Below are positions 10,501 through 18,623 of a DNA stretch of 64,000 nt, piece after piece. Positions within the stretch are counted from its first letter, which is position 1, and each line of letters begins with the position of its first letter. This DNA is from Hyphomonas sediminis (GTDB taxonomy: Bacteria; Pseudomonadota; Alphaproteobacteria; Caulobacterales; Hyphomonadaceae): positions 2,480,001 through 2,544,000 of the forward strand of contig NZ_JAIEZP010000001.1 of the NCBI RefSeq assembly GCF_019679475.1, written 5' to 3'. Made by a program: the position numbers and the translations under genes. A model generated the notes under the pieces. The model ran no database searches, had not been told where the DNA came from, and saw only the letters and a list, made by a program, of their open reading frames with translations.

Positions 10501-11682
10501 GACGTCGGCGGAACCATCGACTCCACCGTTTTCGTGACGGGCACGCTGGATGCGCCACAGATCAACGCCAAGGCCAATATCAAGAACGGCCTCTACGAAT
10601 ACGGTGCGATGGGCTTCCGCATTGCGCGTTTTGACATGAATGCTGCGTTTGAAAACAGCGCCCTGACGGTCGATGCCGTCGGACAAGGGCCCGATGGCGG
10701 GAACATCAAGGCGTCCGGCCGCCTGGACGAAAAGCGACAGGGGCAAGTCGGAATCGAGCTGCGCCGGCTGCTCGTATACGATCGCAATTCGGACAAGATG
10801 CGCCTTAGCGGCAATGCGGCGCTGACGGAAACAGATACCGCCAGGATCATCTCCGGCAAACTTAATGTCGATGAAGCAAACTTCTCACTCGATAACCTGC
10901 CTGCGGCCAGCGCCCGGCGTCTTGATGTGCGCTGGCGCGAAGACATTACAGATGAGCCGGAAGATCCGGTCCTAGAAAAGCCGATTCGCTTCGATATGCT
11001 GATCCAGTCCGACCGCCGCATCTTCATCGATGGTCGCGGCCTCGATTCCGAATGGGGCGTCAACGTCAATGTCACCGGCTCGCCGGCTGCCCCCCTCCTC
11101 AATGGGCGCGCGACGCTGGTACGCGGGCAGCTCGAACTGGCCCGCCGGCCCTTCGTGTTTGATACCGGCGTGGTCACCTTCGACGGTCCCGTCGATTCTG
11201 CGCGGGTTGACATAAGTGCCGAGCGCCAGGTCGACTCCTTCACCGCTGAGGTGAATGTCACCGGGTCCCCCGGCAGCCCGCGCATCGAACTCTCCAGCAC
11301 ACCAGAACTTCCGCAGGACGAGATCCTCGCACGTATGCTGTTTGGTCGCTCCGTCATGGACCTTTCTGCATTGGAAGCCGCAGAGTTGGCCACCTCGATC
11401 GCGCGCCTCAGCGGACAAGGCGGCGGACTTGATCCCCTGGGGCAAATTCAGGCGGGCCTGGGCCTCGACCGGTTGCGCCTCGGCGTCAGCGACGACGGCA
11501 ATACGGAGCTGGGTGTCGGCCAGTATCTGGCACCGGAAGTATACCTTGAAATAACAACCGCAGGTGCATCCGGGAACTCCGTCGAAGTCGAGTGGCAGCC
11601 GAAGCCTCAGATTTCGGTAACCTCCGAAGCACGCTCCACCGGAGAGTCCCGCGTTTCCGTTCGGTGGAAGCGGGATTACTAG
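7573..11682 (+). CDS. tamB: TamB, AsmA-like periplasm-spanning translocation/assembly protein
   Basis: Inner-membrane-anchored partner of TamA. The 1,369-residue protein has an N-terminal signal anchor (WLTGAILATAGGVAAISALRI) followed by a long repetitive beta region, consistent with the hydrophobic beta-taco groove of this family. The C-terminal 300 residues are the conserved DUF490/TamB domain: NVTGSPAAPLLNGRATLVRGQLELARRPF-type segments, then LPQDEILARMLFGRSVMDLSALEAAELA and a final VSVRWKRDY. The TGATG junction with tamA indicates coupled translation. Length is typical of the family. Confidence 0.95.
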   Translation: MLPTFPLKDWRKRHPWLTGAILATAGGVAAISALRIWITTDSGRNFILSQIDGMDVAGYGELKVDTLKGDPLSDMTVGSIQVRNDDGVWAEAKNVRLRWSPLGLLTRKLSISELDIDTVSIYSRPVRAPRPRSEGGGSWRVHMNSLVLDQLVLADGVAGPQSTSEISARFVQQDNGALDAALRLRPIEGRGDRVDLLIVMTASQRFDITVIADAPADGIFAHMLELAPGSTARLEANGAGDLENGVAEARFSIDREDKAYLSGKLENGQLSASAKLDATALPLPKAITALLGKSAETSLNARLNGDEAHFEFDALVAEGEVHLAGLADLQKRELIGPAHVRADLASLKPFWQNGAGLMLNGELTYASGEPGYTGEVRLIADEESILPFEAASGNVTVSLADAEIPFSGNLEFHGPFPIGDIASAAIGPSPKATLSGQFNVASTKLTIDAADIQHDSGTLRLAGIVDAASGEMDLSGRLSQSISPFVPGFSGTGEGIVSLKGPFNAIDLSTNLSLRNLSGPDAMAELVNGTGTASAALRISGGEVTARMVRLRLPGVSADATGPLAGNAGLNLKVTAEQTVPLTTAGTMVNLGALQASITQPGDTILIAANSAGGMLQNGSNTVDNLAVATSLEQSGSNIDGPVRITGSYGDETVDLSALLERRSASTRIDDVAGFLGKLRVSGNALIADAGGLEADARISGSDFVFGGVEFGEILVNATLNQDTGEPLVIVLDADAKNTIVSKDTRFDRIRTNIRTQPDGYEYTARFEDATRGRETDMQVSGSASLEGDAPEGTLRLNGKVFGETISTRQDATWRLGENPELKADLSILGGSIQASLATTGASPHLEFAFDNVDAGPILSSYGAPVSAARIDGAGSFLPFGRSPTGSFDIRTSSPVTGLDGAIDLNISGKLDARMLSIDGSASYGPTLGGNFALALPVTARENEMARLNRQAGVLGNGQFKGDLEAIRQIALAYGHDVGGTIDSTVFVTGTLDAPQINAKANIKNGLYEYGAMGFRIARFDMNAAFENSALTVDAVGQGPDGGNIKASGRLDEKRQGQVGIELRRLLVYDRNSDKMRLSGNAALTETDTARIISGKLNVDEANFSLDNLPAASARRLDVRWREDITDEPEDPVLEKPIRFDMLIQSDRRIFIDGRGLDSEWGVNVNVTGSPAAPLLNGRATLVRGQLELARRPFVFDTGVVTFDGPVDSARVDISAERQVDSFTAEVNVTGSPGSPRIELSSTPELPQDEILARMLFGRSVMDLSALEAAELATSIARLSGQGGGLDPLGQIQAGLGLDRLRLGVSDDGNTELGVGQYLAPEVYLEITTAGASGNSVEVEWQPKPQISVTSEARSTGESRVSVRWKRDY

Positions 11683-11760
11683 TATTTATAAGCAAATCCT
11701 GAGCATTCGTCATTTAAGTGGAAATCTGAGCTACCCTTAGATTTTAAACGAACCCCACCC

Positions 11761-11792
11761 AGCGTTTCAAAAACTTGGTAAGCGTTTCAAAA
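11761..11792. repeat. Direct repeat AGCGTTTCAAAA, 20-base period, upstream of XRE regulator
   Basis: AGCGTTTCAAAA occurs at 11761-11772 and again at 11781-11792, exactly two helical turns apart. An imperfect inverted copy (TTGAACGCT) lies about 20 bases further on. The location between tamB and the HTH gene suggests binding sites for that regulator or another factor. The function is inferred. Confidence 0.55.
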
Positions 11793-11862
11793 TTTTTGGA
11801 ACCCATTCACTTGCTTGAACGCTTGTCACTTAGGAGACAGACTAAAACCTAAAGGTGGAAAA

Positions 11863-12246
11863 ATGATGCAAGAAGAGATTCGCGCCGCTGGCTCCCGTTC
11901 ACCGACAAAGGTTGACCAGCAGGTAGGCGAAAAGATCCGCGAATTGCGCATTGCGCAGAACCTCACACTCTCCGAGCTCGGTCAGGAGCTGGGCATCAGC
12001 CACCAGCAGCTCCAGAAGTACGAAACCGGCACCAACCGCCTCAGCGCCGGTATGCTGGCCAGCGTCGCACGCGCGCTTCGGGTTCCGATCGCCGAGCTGT
12101 TCCAGGCCTCCGACGCTGCCTCCCAGGACCAGCGCGACCCGGTCAGCGAAGCCCGCGCCCGCTGCCACGCCCTGATTGACCGCACGAGCTCGGTTCCGAA
12201 GCTCGACACAATGGCCAAAGTCCTGCGCGCGCTCTCCGCAGACTGA
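11863..12246 (+). CDS. XRE-family helix-turn-helix transcriptional regulator
   Basis: A 127-residue DNA-binding protein. The Cro/C1-type HTH spans residues about 18-72 (VGEKIRELRIAQNLTLSELGQELGI, SHQQLQKYETGTNRLSAGMLASVARAL). A short tail of about 45 residues with no recognisable effector domain follows. The ATG at 11863 is preferred because AAGGTGG sits five bases before it; an upstream in-frame ATG at 11815 would add 16 residues with no ribosome site. Homologues are common in alphaproteobacteria, mostly with unknown targets. It stands alone and ends at a strong terminator. Confidence 0.9.
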   Translation: MMQEEIRAAGSRSPTKVDQQVGEKIRELRIAQNLTLSELGQELGISHQQLQKYETGTNRLSAGMLASVARALRVPIAELFQASDAASQDQRDPVSEARARCHALIDRTSSVPKLDTMAKVLRALSAD

Positions 12247-12259
12247 TCCATCGCACAAG

Positions 12260-12300
12260 ACAAAAAAGAGCCGGAGCGTTTCGCTCCGGCTCTTTTTTGT
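12260..12300. terminator. Bidirectional intrinsic terminator
   Basis: Arms AAAAAAGAGCCGGAGCG (12262-12278) and its exact complement (12282-12298) flank a TTT loop. A/T runs on both sides let it work on both strands. It separates the XRE gene from the converging CAP-domain gene. Confidence 0.93.
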
Positions 12301-12315
12301 GCCCGCTTGCCGGCC

Positions 12316-13095
12316 TCAATCCATTCGGACGTAAGGCCCGCGAAGCGTGTAAACGTCCTGCCCCAGGGCCACATCCATATTGAGATAACCCTCAATCGAG
12401 CGCCCCTGGCTATCGCGCACGCGGTCGCCGGAACCACGCAGCAGCACTGCGCCGTCCTCGTCTCGGACAGACCAGCTGACCGGCGTCATGCCGCGCGCAG
12501 AAAAGTCCGCCCGCAGGAACTCCACACCCCCGGCATTCATCGGCAGGGGGCGCGATAGCTGCCCATCCACCCGCGCCAGCAACTGCACGACGAACAGTTT
12601 CCCATTCTTCTCGGCAACGCCGATGCCAGTATGATCAAAGCTGCTGCGCACGATGTTTTCCGCATTCGCAGGGTCAGACATCAGCGCCTTGAGCACTTGC
12701 CCGGCATCCGTTCCGGCATCGACCACCGCGATTGCCGTACCGAATGTGCTGAAGAGCGATTGCCGGTCAGCAAGGCGCACCTGGTCCAGAAGCGTCAGCC
12801 CCTCTGGCGAGACATCCGCCGCATACTGGCGCTCTGCCATGTCGATGGCGTGCGCCTGCGCAACGCGGGAGAGCGAGTCAGAAACCTGCAACAGTCCGAC
12901 ACCCGCCTGAAGGCGTTTGCCCTGCACAGCCGCCACCAACGTTGTTTCCATCGCTGCCGCATCGAGCGATGCTGCTTCTGCCTTTGATTCCCCACCCGAA
13001 AGGAAGGGTGCAGAAGCTGGTTCTGAGAAGGAAACCCCGGGCACCGCAATCGCCAGTGCGAGGAGTGACAAAGCCTTGTATCTGAAGTGTAACAT
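12316..13095 (-). CDS. CAP-domain (SCP/PR-1-like) secreted protein
   Basis: Exported protein of 259 residues with the CAP superfamily fold, whose bacterial members have largely unknown functions. A signal peptide is evident from the ATG at 13095 (MLHFRYKALSLLALAIAVPGVSFS). The CAP core lies around residues 60-170: DSLSRVAQAHAIDMAERQY (the His-containing helix), LTLLDQVRLADRQ, and SSFDHTGIGVAEKNGKLFVVQLLA, matching the usual His/Glu cavity layout. The last 80 residues (FSARGMTPVSWSVRDEDGA) look like an extra beta domain. A longer reading frame to 13209 is open, but it would bury the signal peptide, so the shorter start is preferred. Confidence 0.82.
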   Translation of the reverse strand: MLHFRYKALSLLALAIAVPGVSFSEPASAPFLSGGESKAEAASLDAAAMETTLVAAVQGKRLQAGVGLLQVSDSLSRVAQAHAIDMAERQYAADVSPEGLTLLDQVRLADRQSLFSTFGTAIAVVDAGTDAGQVLKALMSDPANAENIVRSSFDHTGIGVAEKNGKLFVVQLLARVDGQLSRPLPMNAGGVEFLRADFSARGMTPVSWSVRDEDGAVLLRGSGDRVRDSQGRSIEGYLNMDVALGQDVYTLRGPYVRMD

Positions 13096-13132
13096 AACTG
13101 TCACACTATATATTTTACAGTTTTGCGTCAAT

Positions 13133-13165
13133 GAGTTACACGTTTTCGTATCTTCCGTGTAACTC
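13133..13165. promoter_or_regulatory. 10-bp perfect inverted repeat in divergent promoter region
   Basis: GAGTTACACG (13133-13142) and CGTGTAACTC (13156-13165) are separated by 13 bases and followed by CTTTTTTG. A further GTGTAAC occurs at 13087-13093. The repeat lies between divergently transcribed CAP-domain and oxygenase genes. A shared operator is more likely than a terminator, since no gene ends here. Confidence 0.55.
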
Positions 13166-13254
13166 CTTTTTTGTTCCTGCTGCGGAGCGTTTTGGCGCGT
13201 CATGCGCACGTCACACTCCTCCCCTATTCAAGGGCACCTGAAAGGAACTCACCG

Positions 13255-14103
13255 ATGAAGGATGTGACCGTAAATGACGAATGGGTGACCTTCACCTGGG
13301 TCCGCCTTCGATCAGGCTATGAGCCGCACGATGTAAAGCGCCAGCTCATTGGCCACGGCTTTGACGATGCTGCCGTACGATCCTTGATGCGCGCGGCCTA
13401 TGATGGCCGCCGCCCTGTGGAAGATGTCGACTACCAGGCTCTCGCGAATGCCCCGATCACGCGCCGGGCATTGTCACACCCCCTGCTCCGCCGTGTGCCG
13501 GTGTCCAAGGCGCAACTCTATGTCTGGCCAAACTTCCTGGCCCCGCAAACTTGCGATGCCCTGGTCGCGTTGACTGACGAGCGCCTGCGCGCCTCAACAA
13601 CAACCGACGCCTTTGCCGATCCGAAGATCCGCACCTCGCGCACCTCCGACATCGGCTCCCTCGGGCACAACCTTGTCATGCAGCTCGATGAATTGATGGC
13701 CGATGCTCTTGGTGTTCACTGGTCCTATTCCGATGCAACGCAGGCCCAGCGCTACGACACAGATCAGGAATACAAGGCCCATTACGACTACTTCCCCCCC
13801 GGCACGCGCGACTATCAGGTTCATTGCCAGTATACCGGCCAGCGCACCTGGACATTCATGATCTACCTGAATGACGTTGAGGAAGGCGGCGGAACCCGTT
13901 TCCGGCGACTGGAAAAGACAATCATGCCGGAAAAAGGAAAAGCCGTTATCTGGAACAACCTCAATCCCGACGGCACAGTTAATCCGCACACGATCCATCA
14001 CGGAATGAAAGTTCGCAAGGGCTCAAAATACGTCGTGACCAAATGGTTCCGGGAGCGCGGATGGGGCGAGATGTTCCCTACAGAAACATACAATTTTTCG
14101 TAA
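13255..14103 (+). CDS. 2-oxoglutarate/Fe(II)-dependent dioxygenase (prolyl 4-hydroxylase type)
   Basis: Predicted non-haem iron oxygenase hydroxylating a protein or small-molecule target with 2-oxoglutarate and O2. The 282-residue protein has a poorly conserved N-terminal third, then the catalytic jelly roll from about residue 90. The metal ligands are visible as AHYDYF (His-X-Asp) and the distal His in PHTIHHGMKVRKGSKYVVTKWFRE, where the Lys of GSKY would bind the 2-oxoglutarate carboxylate. Also visible are TSDIGSLGH and FMIYLNDVEEGGGTRF, typical of P4Hc domains. The start at ATG 13255 follows AAGGAA. The substrate is not evident. Confidence 0.9.
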   Translation: MKDVTVNDEWVTFTWVRLRSGYEPHDVKRQLIGHGFDDAAVRSLMRAAYDGRRPVEDVDYQALANAPITRRALSHPLLRRVPVSKAQLYVWPNFLAPQTCDALVALTDERLRASTTTDAFADPKIRTSRTSDIGSLGHNLVMQLDELMADALGVHWSYSDATQAQRYDTDQEYKAHYDYFPPGTRDYQVHCQYTGQRTWTFMIYLNDVEEGGGTRFRRLEKTIMPEKGKAVIWNNLNPDGTVNPHTIHHGMKVRKGSKYVVTKWFRERGWGEMFPTETYNFS

Positions 14104-14128
14104 TGTTGCCAGAGCATCACACATCAAC

Positions 14129-14145
14129 AAGCCCACTGAGGGCTT
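14129..14145 (+). terminator. Small hairpin after oxygenase gene (weak terminator candidate)
   Basis: AAGCCC (14129-14134), loop ACTGA, GGGCTT (14140-14145). The stem is only six pairs and no T-run follows, so termination is uncertain. Confidence 0.3.
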
Positions 14146-14159
14146 CACGGAAGTGTCAT
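14142..14159 (+). promoter_or_regulatory. Pho-box-like tandem repeat
   Basis: GCTTCAC-GGAA-GTGTCAT forms two heptamers on an 11-base period. The second matches the PhoB half-site CTGTCAT at 6 of 7 positions and the first shares only the TCA core. A third loose unit (ACTTCCC) follows on the same period. It lies about 130 bases upstream of the lipoprotein gene. The pattern is weak alone and gains weight only from the context of a possible phosphate-starvation module. Confidence 0.35.
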
Positions 14160-14289
14160 CTAAACTTCCCGTAATTGTTGCAAACAGATCTTAAGGCTCC
14201 GGCCTGCGGGCAGACAGAGATTCCTGATCTGCGAGCGCGACGGGGGGAACCGTCAGCGCACCCGCTCAGGGTTCAAGACGGAGACTTTC

Positions 14290-15840
14290 ATGCTCACCAC
14301 CAATAAATTTCGTGCAGTGCTATTGGGCTGCGCGGCAGTCGCGCTGCTGGGCGCATGCAGCGGCGCTGATGGCGTTGCTTCCCCCGGCGCCGGGGCTTTC
14401 GTGCCGCCGCCCACCACCACACCTCCGCCGACCACACCGCCGACCACGCCTCCGCCGACCGGCGGCGCAGCGGCTGACTGCCCCACCGGCTTCGCCAATG
14501 TCGGCACGGTCTCCGACATGCGCATTTGCCAGCTGCCGAATGACATCATCGGCAACCTCGTCGTCCCCAAGCGCGACGGCACGGTTTACTCGATCAACGG
14601 TCGCACGCAGGTCGGCACCGACCTTGGCCCCAATCCGAACGATCCGGCACCAGGCGGCCAGGCAGGCATCCTGACGATCGAACCAGGCGTTACGCTTTTC
14701 GGCGATGTGGGCCTGAACTATCTTCTGGTGAACCGCGGTTCGCAAATCTTCGCTGAAGGCACCGCCGCCGAGCCGATCATCATGACCAGCCGTGAGCGGA
14801 TCAATGGCACCGCCACTGAAAACACCATCGGCCGCTGGGGCGGTCTGGTGATCAACGGTCGCGCACCGACCGCTGATGGCTGCATCACGGCGTCTGTGAC
14901 ACCGCCGAACATCGCTTGCGAAGCGCAGGTTGAAGGCTCGAACGCCTACTACGGCGGCAACTCGCCGTCCGACTCCAGCGGCCGTATCCGCTACCTCCAG
15001 CTGTCCTACTCCGGCTGGTCGATCGCTCCGGACAACGAACTCAACGGCATCACCTTTGCCGGCGTTGGCAACGGCACAACTGTTGACCACGTTCAGGTCC
15101 ACAACAGCTCCGATGACGGCATCGAGATCTTCGGTGGCAACCTGAACCTCAGCCACATCGTGCTCACTGGCAACGATGACGACTCCTTCGACACCGACTC
15201 CGGCTGGCGCGGCGCTGCTCAGTTCGGCATCGTGTACCAGCGCGACGGCGGTGGCGACTTCGGTTGGGAAACGTCTTCGCGCGGCACCAACACGGCCGAC
15301 TTCTTCACCCGTCCGACCTACGCCAACTGGACGGTCGTGATGCGTAACAACGGCACCCGCGACGCCATTGTTCACAACACCGGACACACGGCACGCGTTT
15401 ACAACTCGGTGATCCGTCACCCCGGCGCCCACCAGTGTCTGAACATTGCGACCGCTGTCACCCTGACGAACCCGAACGGCGTTGCTGGCAACGGCCCGCT
15501 TTACAACTCGGTGTTCTTCTCTTGTGACGGCGGAAACGTCGAGGGCGCCAGCGGCGTCTCGACCGTTGACGCTGAAGCGCTGATCAATGCCGGCGCCAAC
15601 AACGTCCTGAACGGTGTCTCGACGCTGACCAACGGCTTCATCAACGGCGCGAACGAAAACGCTATCACGGCGTCGGCCTTCCCGACATCGCTGAACGCCG
15701 GCATCGGCCTGAGCCCCTCCAATACGTTCATCACGGACTTCCTTGAGCCGGTGGATTATATCGGCGCCGTGCGCGATGCGAACGACGATTGGTACGCAGG
15801 CTGGACATGCAGCCTCCCAGGTCAACCGACCTGCCACTAA
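14290..15840 (+). CDS. Surface/secreted lipoprotein with Pro/Thr linker and beta-helix-like body (possible ElpS-like T2SS cargo)
   Basis: A 516-residue lipoprotein. The signal ends in VALLGAC-SGADG, a good lipobox. It is followed by a Pro/Thr-rich linker (residues about 35-57, repeats of PPTTPP) that would hold the body off the membrane, and then a Gly/Asn/Asp-rich body with turns such as WGGLVINGRAP, SSDDGIEIFGG and GNDDDSFDTDSGW that suggests a parallel beta-helix. Eight or so Cys in the body hint at disulfides. Immediately downstream are a TonB-dependent receptor and a full T2SS operon. By memory of Caulobacter, an extracellular lipoprotein gene induced by phosphate starvation (elpS) occupies a similar position; homology to it is not verified here. 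The substrate or enzymatic activity is unknown. Confidence 0.75.
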   Translation: MLTTNKFRAVLLGCAAVALLGACSGADGVASPGAGAFVPPPTTTPPPTTPPTTPPPTGGAAADCPTGFANVGTVSDMRICQLPNDIIGNLVVPKRDGTVYSINGRTQVGTDLGPNPNDPAPGGQAGILTIEPGVTLFGDVGLNYLLVNRGSQIFAEGTAAEPIIMTSRERINGTATENTIGRWGGLVINGRAPTADGCITASVTPPNIACEAQVEGSNAYYGGNSPSDSSGRIRYLQLSYSGWSIAPDNELNGITFAGVGNGTTVDHVQVHNSSDDGIEIFGGNLNLSHIVLTGNDDDSFDTDSGWRGAAQFGIVYQRDGGGDFGWETSSRGTNTADFFTRPTYANWTVVMRNNGTRDAIVHNTGHTARVYNSVIRHPGAHQCLNIATAVTLTNPNGVAGNGPLYNSVFFSCDGGNVEGASGVSTVDAEALINAGANNVLNGVSTLTNGFINGANENAITASAFPTSLNAGIGLSPSNTFITDFLEPVDYIGAVRDANDDWYAGWTCSLPGQPTCH

Positions 15841-15851
15841 CGCAAGACCAG

Positions 15852-15879
15852 ATGGAGGCCTCGGATACGGGGCCTCCAT
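15852..15879 (+). terminator. Hairpin between lipoprotein and receptor genes (terminator/attenuator)
   Basis: ATGGAGGCC (15852-15860) pairs with GGCCTCCAT (15871-15879) around a ten-base loop and is followed by TCTTTC. The T-run is short, so partial read-through into the receptor gene is plausible, giving more lipoprotein than receptor. Confidence 0.65.
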
Positions 15880-15919
15880 TCTTTCTCACATCCGAAGCAT
15901 CCATTCAGGATCTTGACTC

Positions 15920-18580
15920 ATGAAATTCCGCGCGCTGTCCCTCCGGGCACTGTTGATCGCCTCGACGGCAATCCTTTCGCCCGCTTTCACTTTTGCACAG
16001 ACCGACAACGGTACCGACAACACTTCTGAGGCCACAACGCCAGAAGCCACCGATTCTCAGGATCTGCAGCTGAACGAAGTGGTCGTTCTTGGCCGCTACA
16101 TTCCCGAAGTCCTGCGCAGCACCTCTGAGGTCGCCGCCTTCCTCGCGCCGGAAGACCTCGCGCGCCAGGGCGACTCAGACGCCGCCGCAGCGCTCGCCCG
16201 CGTCACCGGCATCAACATCGCCGAAGGCCGCTTCGTTTACGTGCGCGGTCTGGGCGAGCGTTATTCCGCCGCACGCCTCAACGGCTCGCCCCTGCCGAGT
16301 CCGGAGCCACTCCAGCGCGTTGTTCCGCTCGACCTTTTCCCGACAAACATTCTCGAAAACGTCCTGGTTCAGAAAACCTATTCCGTCGAATATCCTGGCG
16401 AGTTTGGTGGCGGGATCGTAGACTTGCGCACCCGCAACATCCCGCAGGAGAGCTTTCTCGAGCTTTCGATCAGCGGCAGCTATAATACCGAAACAACCGG
16501 CAAGGACGGCATCACCTATTACGGTTCTGACGGCGACGCCTTCGGCTTTGATGATGGCACGCGCAAAATCCCCGGCGCCATCCGCCAAGCGATGTCAACC
16601 GGCCTGCGTATCCAGCCTGTGAACTTCACGGACGCTGAAATCCAGGCGATGGGCCAGTCCTTCGTCAATGCGCCGATCAACCTGATCCAGTCGAATGACA
16701 GCATCCCGATGAACGGCAGCTATGAAGCCACCGGCGGAACATCGTTCGATCTCGGCGGCGCCGAACTCGGCATCATCGGCGTCCTCGGCTACAGCAATGA
16801 CTGGCGCACGCGTAACGCTGTCCAGGAGTATGGCGAAATCAGCGGTGGCGAGCTCATTGCCGCCTCGCAGTATGAATATGTGTCTACGGAACAGAATGTC
16901 GGCTGGGACGCTCTGTTCGGCGCCGGACTCGACTTTGGCGACGACAAGATCAACTGGACGAATCTCTACATCCGGCGCACCACGAAGCAGGCTTACATTC
17001 GCCAGGGCTACAACGATCTGGCTTCCCGCGACGTTCGCAGCGATCGCACCGCATGGTATGAGCGCGAACTCTACAGCACCCAGCTCAATGGTGAGCACTT
17101 CCGCGGCCCCTGGACGCTGGATTGGCGCGCCTCGCTTGCGCAGACGAAGCGTGATGCCCCTTATGAGCGGGAGATCAACTACGTCTTCAGCAGCCTGACG
17201 AATTCCTACGTCTACGATCCAGCCGGATCGGGCTCCTCCAACAGCATCAGCTTCTCGTATCTGGATGACAAGATCGTCAGCGGCGGCGCCGACATCAAAT
17301 ATGTCCAATCGCTGTCTTCGGCCCGCGACATTGAATACTCCGCCGGCATCGAAGCATCCCAGAACGAGCGGAGCGCCCAGACGCGCATCTTCTCGTTCCT
17401 GGTTGACAACCCGCCGCTGGATTTCCTGATCCAGCAGCAACGCCCGGACTTCCTGTTTGCAAACTACAACATCAACCCGGATGTCTTCGTCCTGCGCGAG
17501 ACGACGGGCGCTGCCGGCGCTGCCGCATATGATGCAAATCTCGACGTCTTCGGCGCCTATGCCAAGGTTGACGCCGAAATCATCCCGCTGGTGCGCACCG
17601 CAATCGGCTTTCGCTTCGAAGACGCAACTCAGTCCGTAACACCGATATCGCTCATCGCTGCCGAAGCTGCCCCCGCAGCGCCGCCGGAACTGAGCAATCA
17701 GTATTTCCTGCCGGCCGCCACGCTCACCTGGAACTTCGCAGATGACCAGCAGCTCCGCCTCGGTGCCTCCAAGAGCATCGGCCGCCCGCAATTCCGCGAA
17801 CTTGCACCGCAGCAATATTTCGACCCGGAAAGCAGCCGCATCTTCATCGGTAACCCCTACCTCACCGATACGGAGATCCTGAACCTCGACGCGCGTTACG
17901 AACTTTACTTCGATCGCGGTCAGGCCCTCACGGCGGGCGTGTTCTTCAAACAGCTCGACCGCCCGGTCGAAGCCGTTGTGGTCCAGCAGAGTGCCTCGGT
18001 GTTCCAGACTTACCTCAACGCACCGGAAGCCATTCTCTACGGCGTCGAAGTGGACATCAAACGGGTCTTCGACAGCCCGTTCGAGGGCGCCTTCTTCGGC
18101 AACAAGGAGTTCCTGGTTCAGGCCAACTACACCTACACCAACTCCGAAGTGAAAGCTGGCCCGGGCGATGTGGTTTACCCGCTCCAGTCCGCAGGCCAAC
18201 CCCGCCCCGCCACCGACTACATCGTTGACGGCGCGCGCCTTCAGGGCCAGTCCGAGCACATCGCTAACCTTCAGCTCGGCTGGACCGATGATGTTGCCCG
18301 CTCTCAGCTGACGCTTCTGGTGAACTATTCCAGCGAGCGCTCCACGGCCCGCGCCCCTGCCGGCCAGCCTGACTTCATGCAGGAGCCCGGCATCAACATG
18401 GACCTCGTCTACAAGAAGGGCTTCGATCTGCGTGGCCAGTCCTTCACGCTGGACCTCAAAGCGAAGAACTTGCTGGGCGAAGACTATGAGGAATTCCAGA
18501 GCGGCAGTGGCGGATATGTCCGGGTTAACCAGTACGACCTCGGCACCACGCTCTCCGTCGGCCTCAGCACCGAGTTCTGA
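15920..18580 (+). CDS. TonB-dependent outer-membrane receptor
   Basis: Outer-membrane gated barrel importing a ligand with TonB energy. The 886 residues comprise a signal peptide (about 1-27, ending SPAFTFAQ), a short acidic linker, a TonB box (LNEVVVLG), a plug domain (residues about 65-190: RVTGINIAEGRFVYVRGLGER, NGSPLPSPEP, LFPTNILENVLVQKTYS, GEFGGGIVDLRT) and a 22-strand barrel ending VGLSTEF with the terminal Phe. The ligand is not predictable. Its position between the lipoprotein and the gsp operon suggests uptake of something released by the secreted product. It ends at its own hairpin. Confidence 0.95.
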   Translation: MKFRALSLRALLIASTAILSPAFTFAQTDNGTDNTSEATTPEATDSQDLQLNEVVVLGRYIPEVLRSTSEVAAFLAPEDLARQGDSDAAAALARVTGINIAEGRFVYVRGLGERYSAARLNGSPLPSPEPLQRVVPLDLFPTNILENVLVQKTYSVEYPGEFGGGIVDLRTRNIPQESFLELSISGSYNTETTGKDGITYYGSDGDAFGFDDGTRKIPGAIRQAMSTGLRIQPVNFTDAEIQAMGQSFVNAPINLIQSNDSIPMNGSYEATGGTSFDLGGAELGIIGVLGYSNDWRTRNAVQEYGEISGGELIAASQYEYVSTEQNVGWDALFGAGLDFGDDKINWTNLYIRRTTKQAYIRQGYNDLASRDVRSDRTAWYERELYSTQLNGEHFRGPWTLDWRASLAQTKRDAPYEREINYVFSSLTNSYVYDPAGSGSSNSISFSYLDDKIVSGGADIKYVQSLSSARDIEYSAGIEASQNERSAQTRIFSFLVDNPPLDFLIQQQRPDFLFANYNINPDVFVLRETTGAAGAAAYDANLDVFGAYAKVDAEIIPLVRTAIGFRFEDATQSVTPISLIAAEAAPAAPPELSNQYFLPAATLTWNFADDQQLRLGASKSIGRPQFRELAPQQYFDPESSRIFIGNPYLTDTEILNLDARYELYFDRGQALTAGVFFKQLDRPVEAVVVQQSASVFQTYLNAPEAILYGVEVDIKRVFDSPFEGAFFGNKEFLVQANYTYTNSEVKAGPGDVVYPLQSAGQPRPATDYIVDGARLQGQSEHIANLQLGWTDDVARSQLTLLVNYSSERSTARAPAGQPDFMQEPGINMDLVYKKGFDLRGQSFTLDLKAKNLLGEDYEEFQSGSGGYVRVNQYDLGTTLSVGLSTEF

Positions 18581-18623
18581 TCCTGGTTAAAATTCGCCCC
18601 TACGGCGAAGCAGGCTGAAAATC

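Noticed and set aside
14320..15879. 519-codon open frame opposite the lipoprotein gene
   Set aside because: Antisense shadow; low-complexity RRRGRRCGRRR-type sequence over the Pro/Thr linker.
16595..18259. 554-codon open frame opposite the TonB receptor gene
   Set aside because: Antisense shadow of the receptor coding frame; composition is Val/Asp/Arg-rich as expected for a complement frame.
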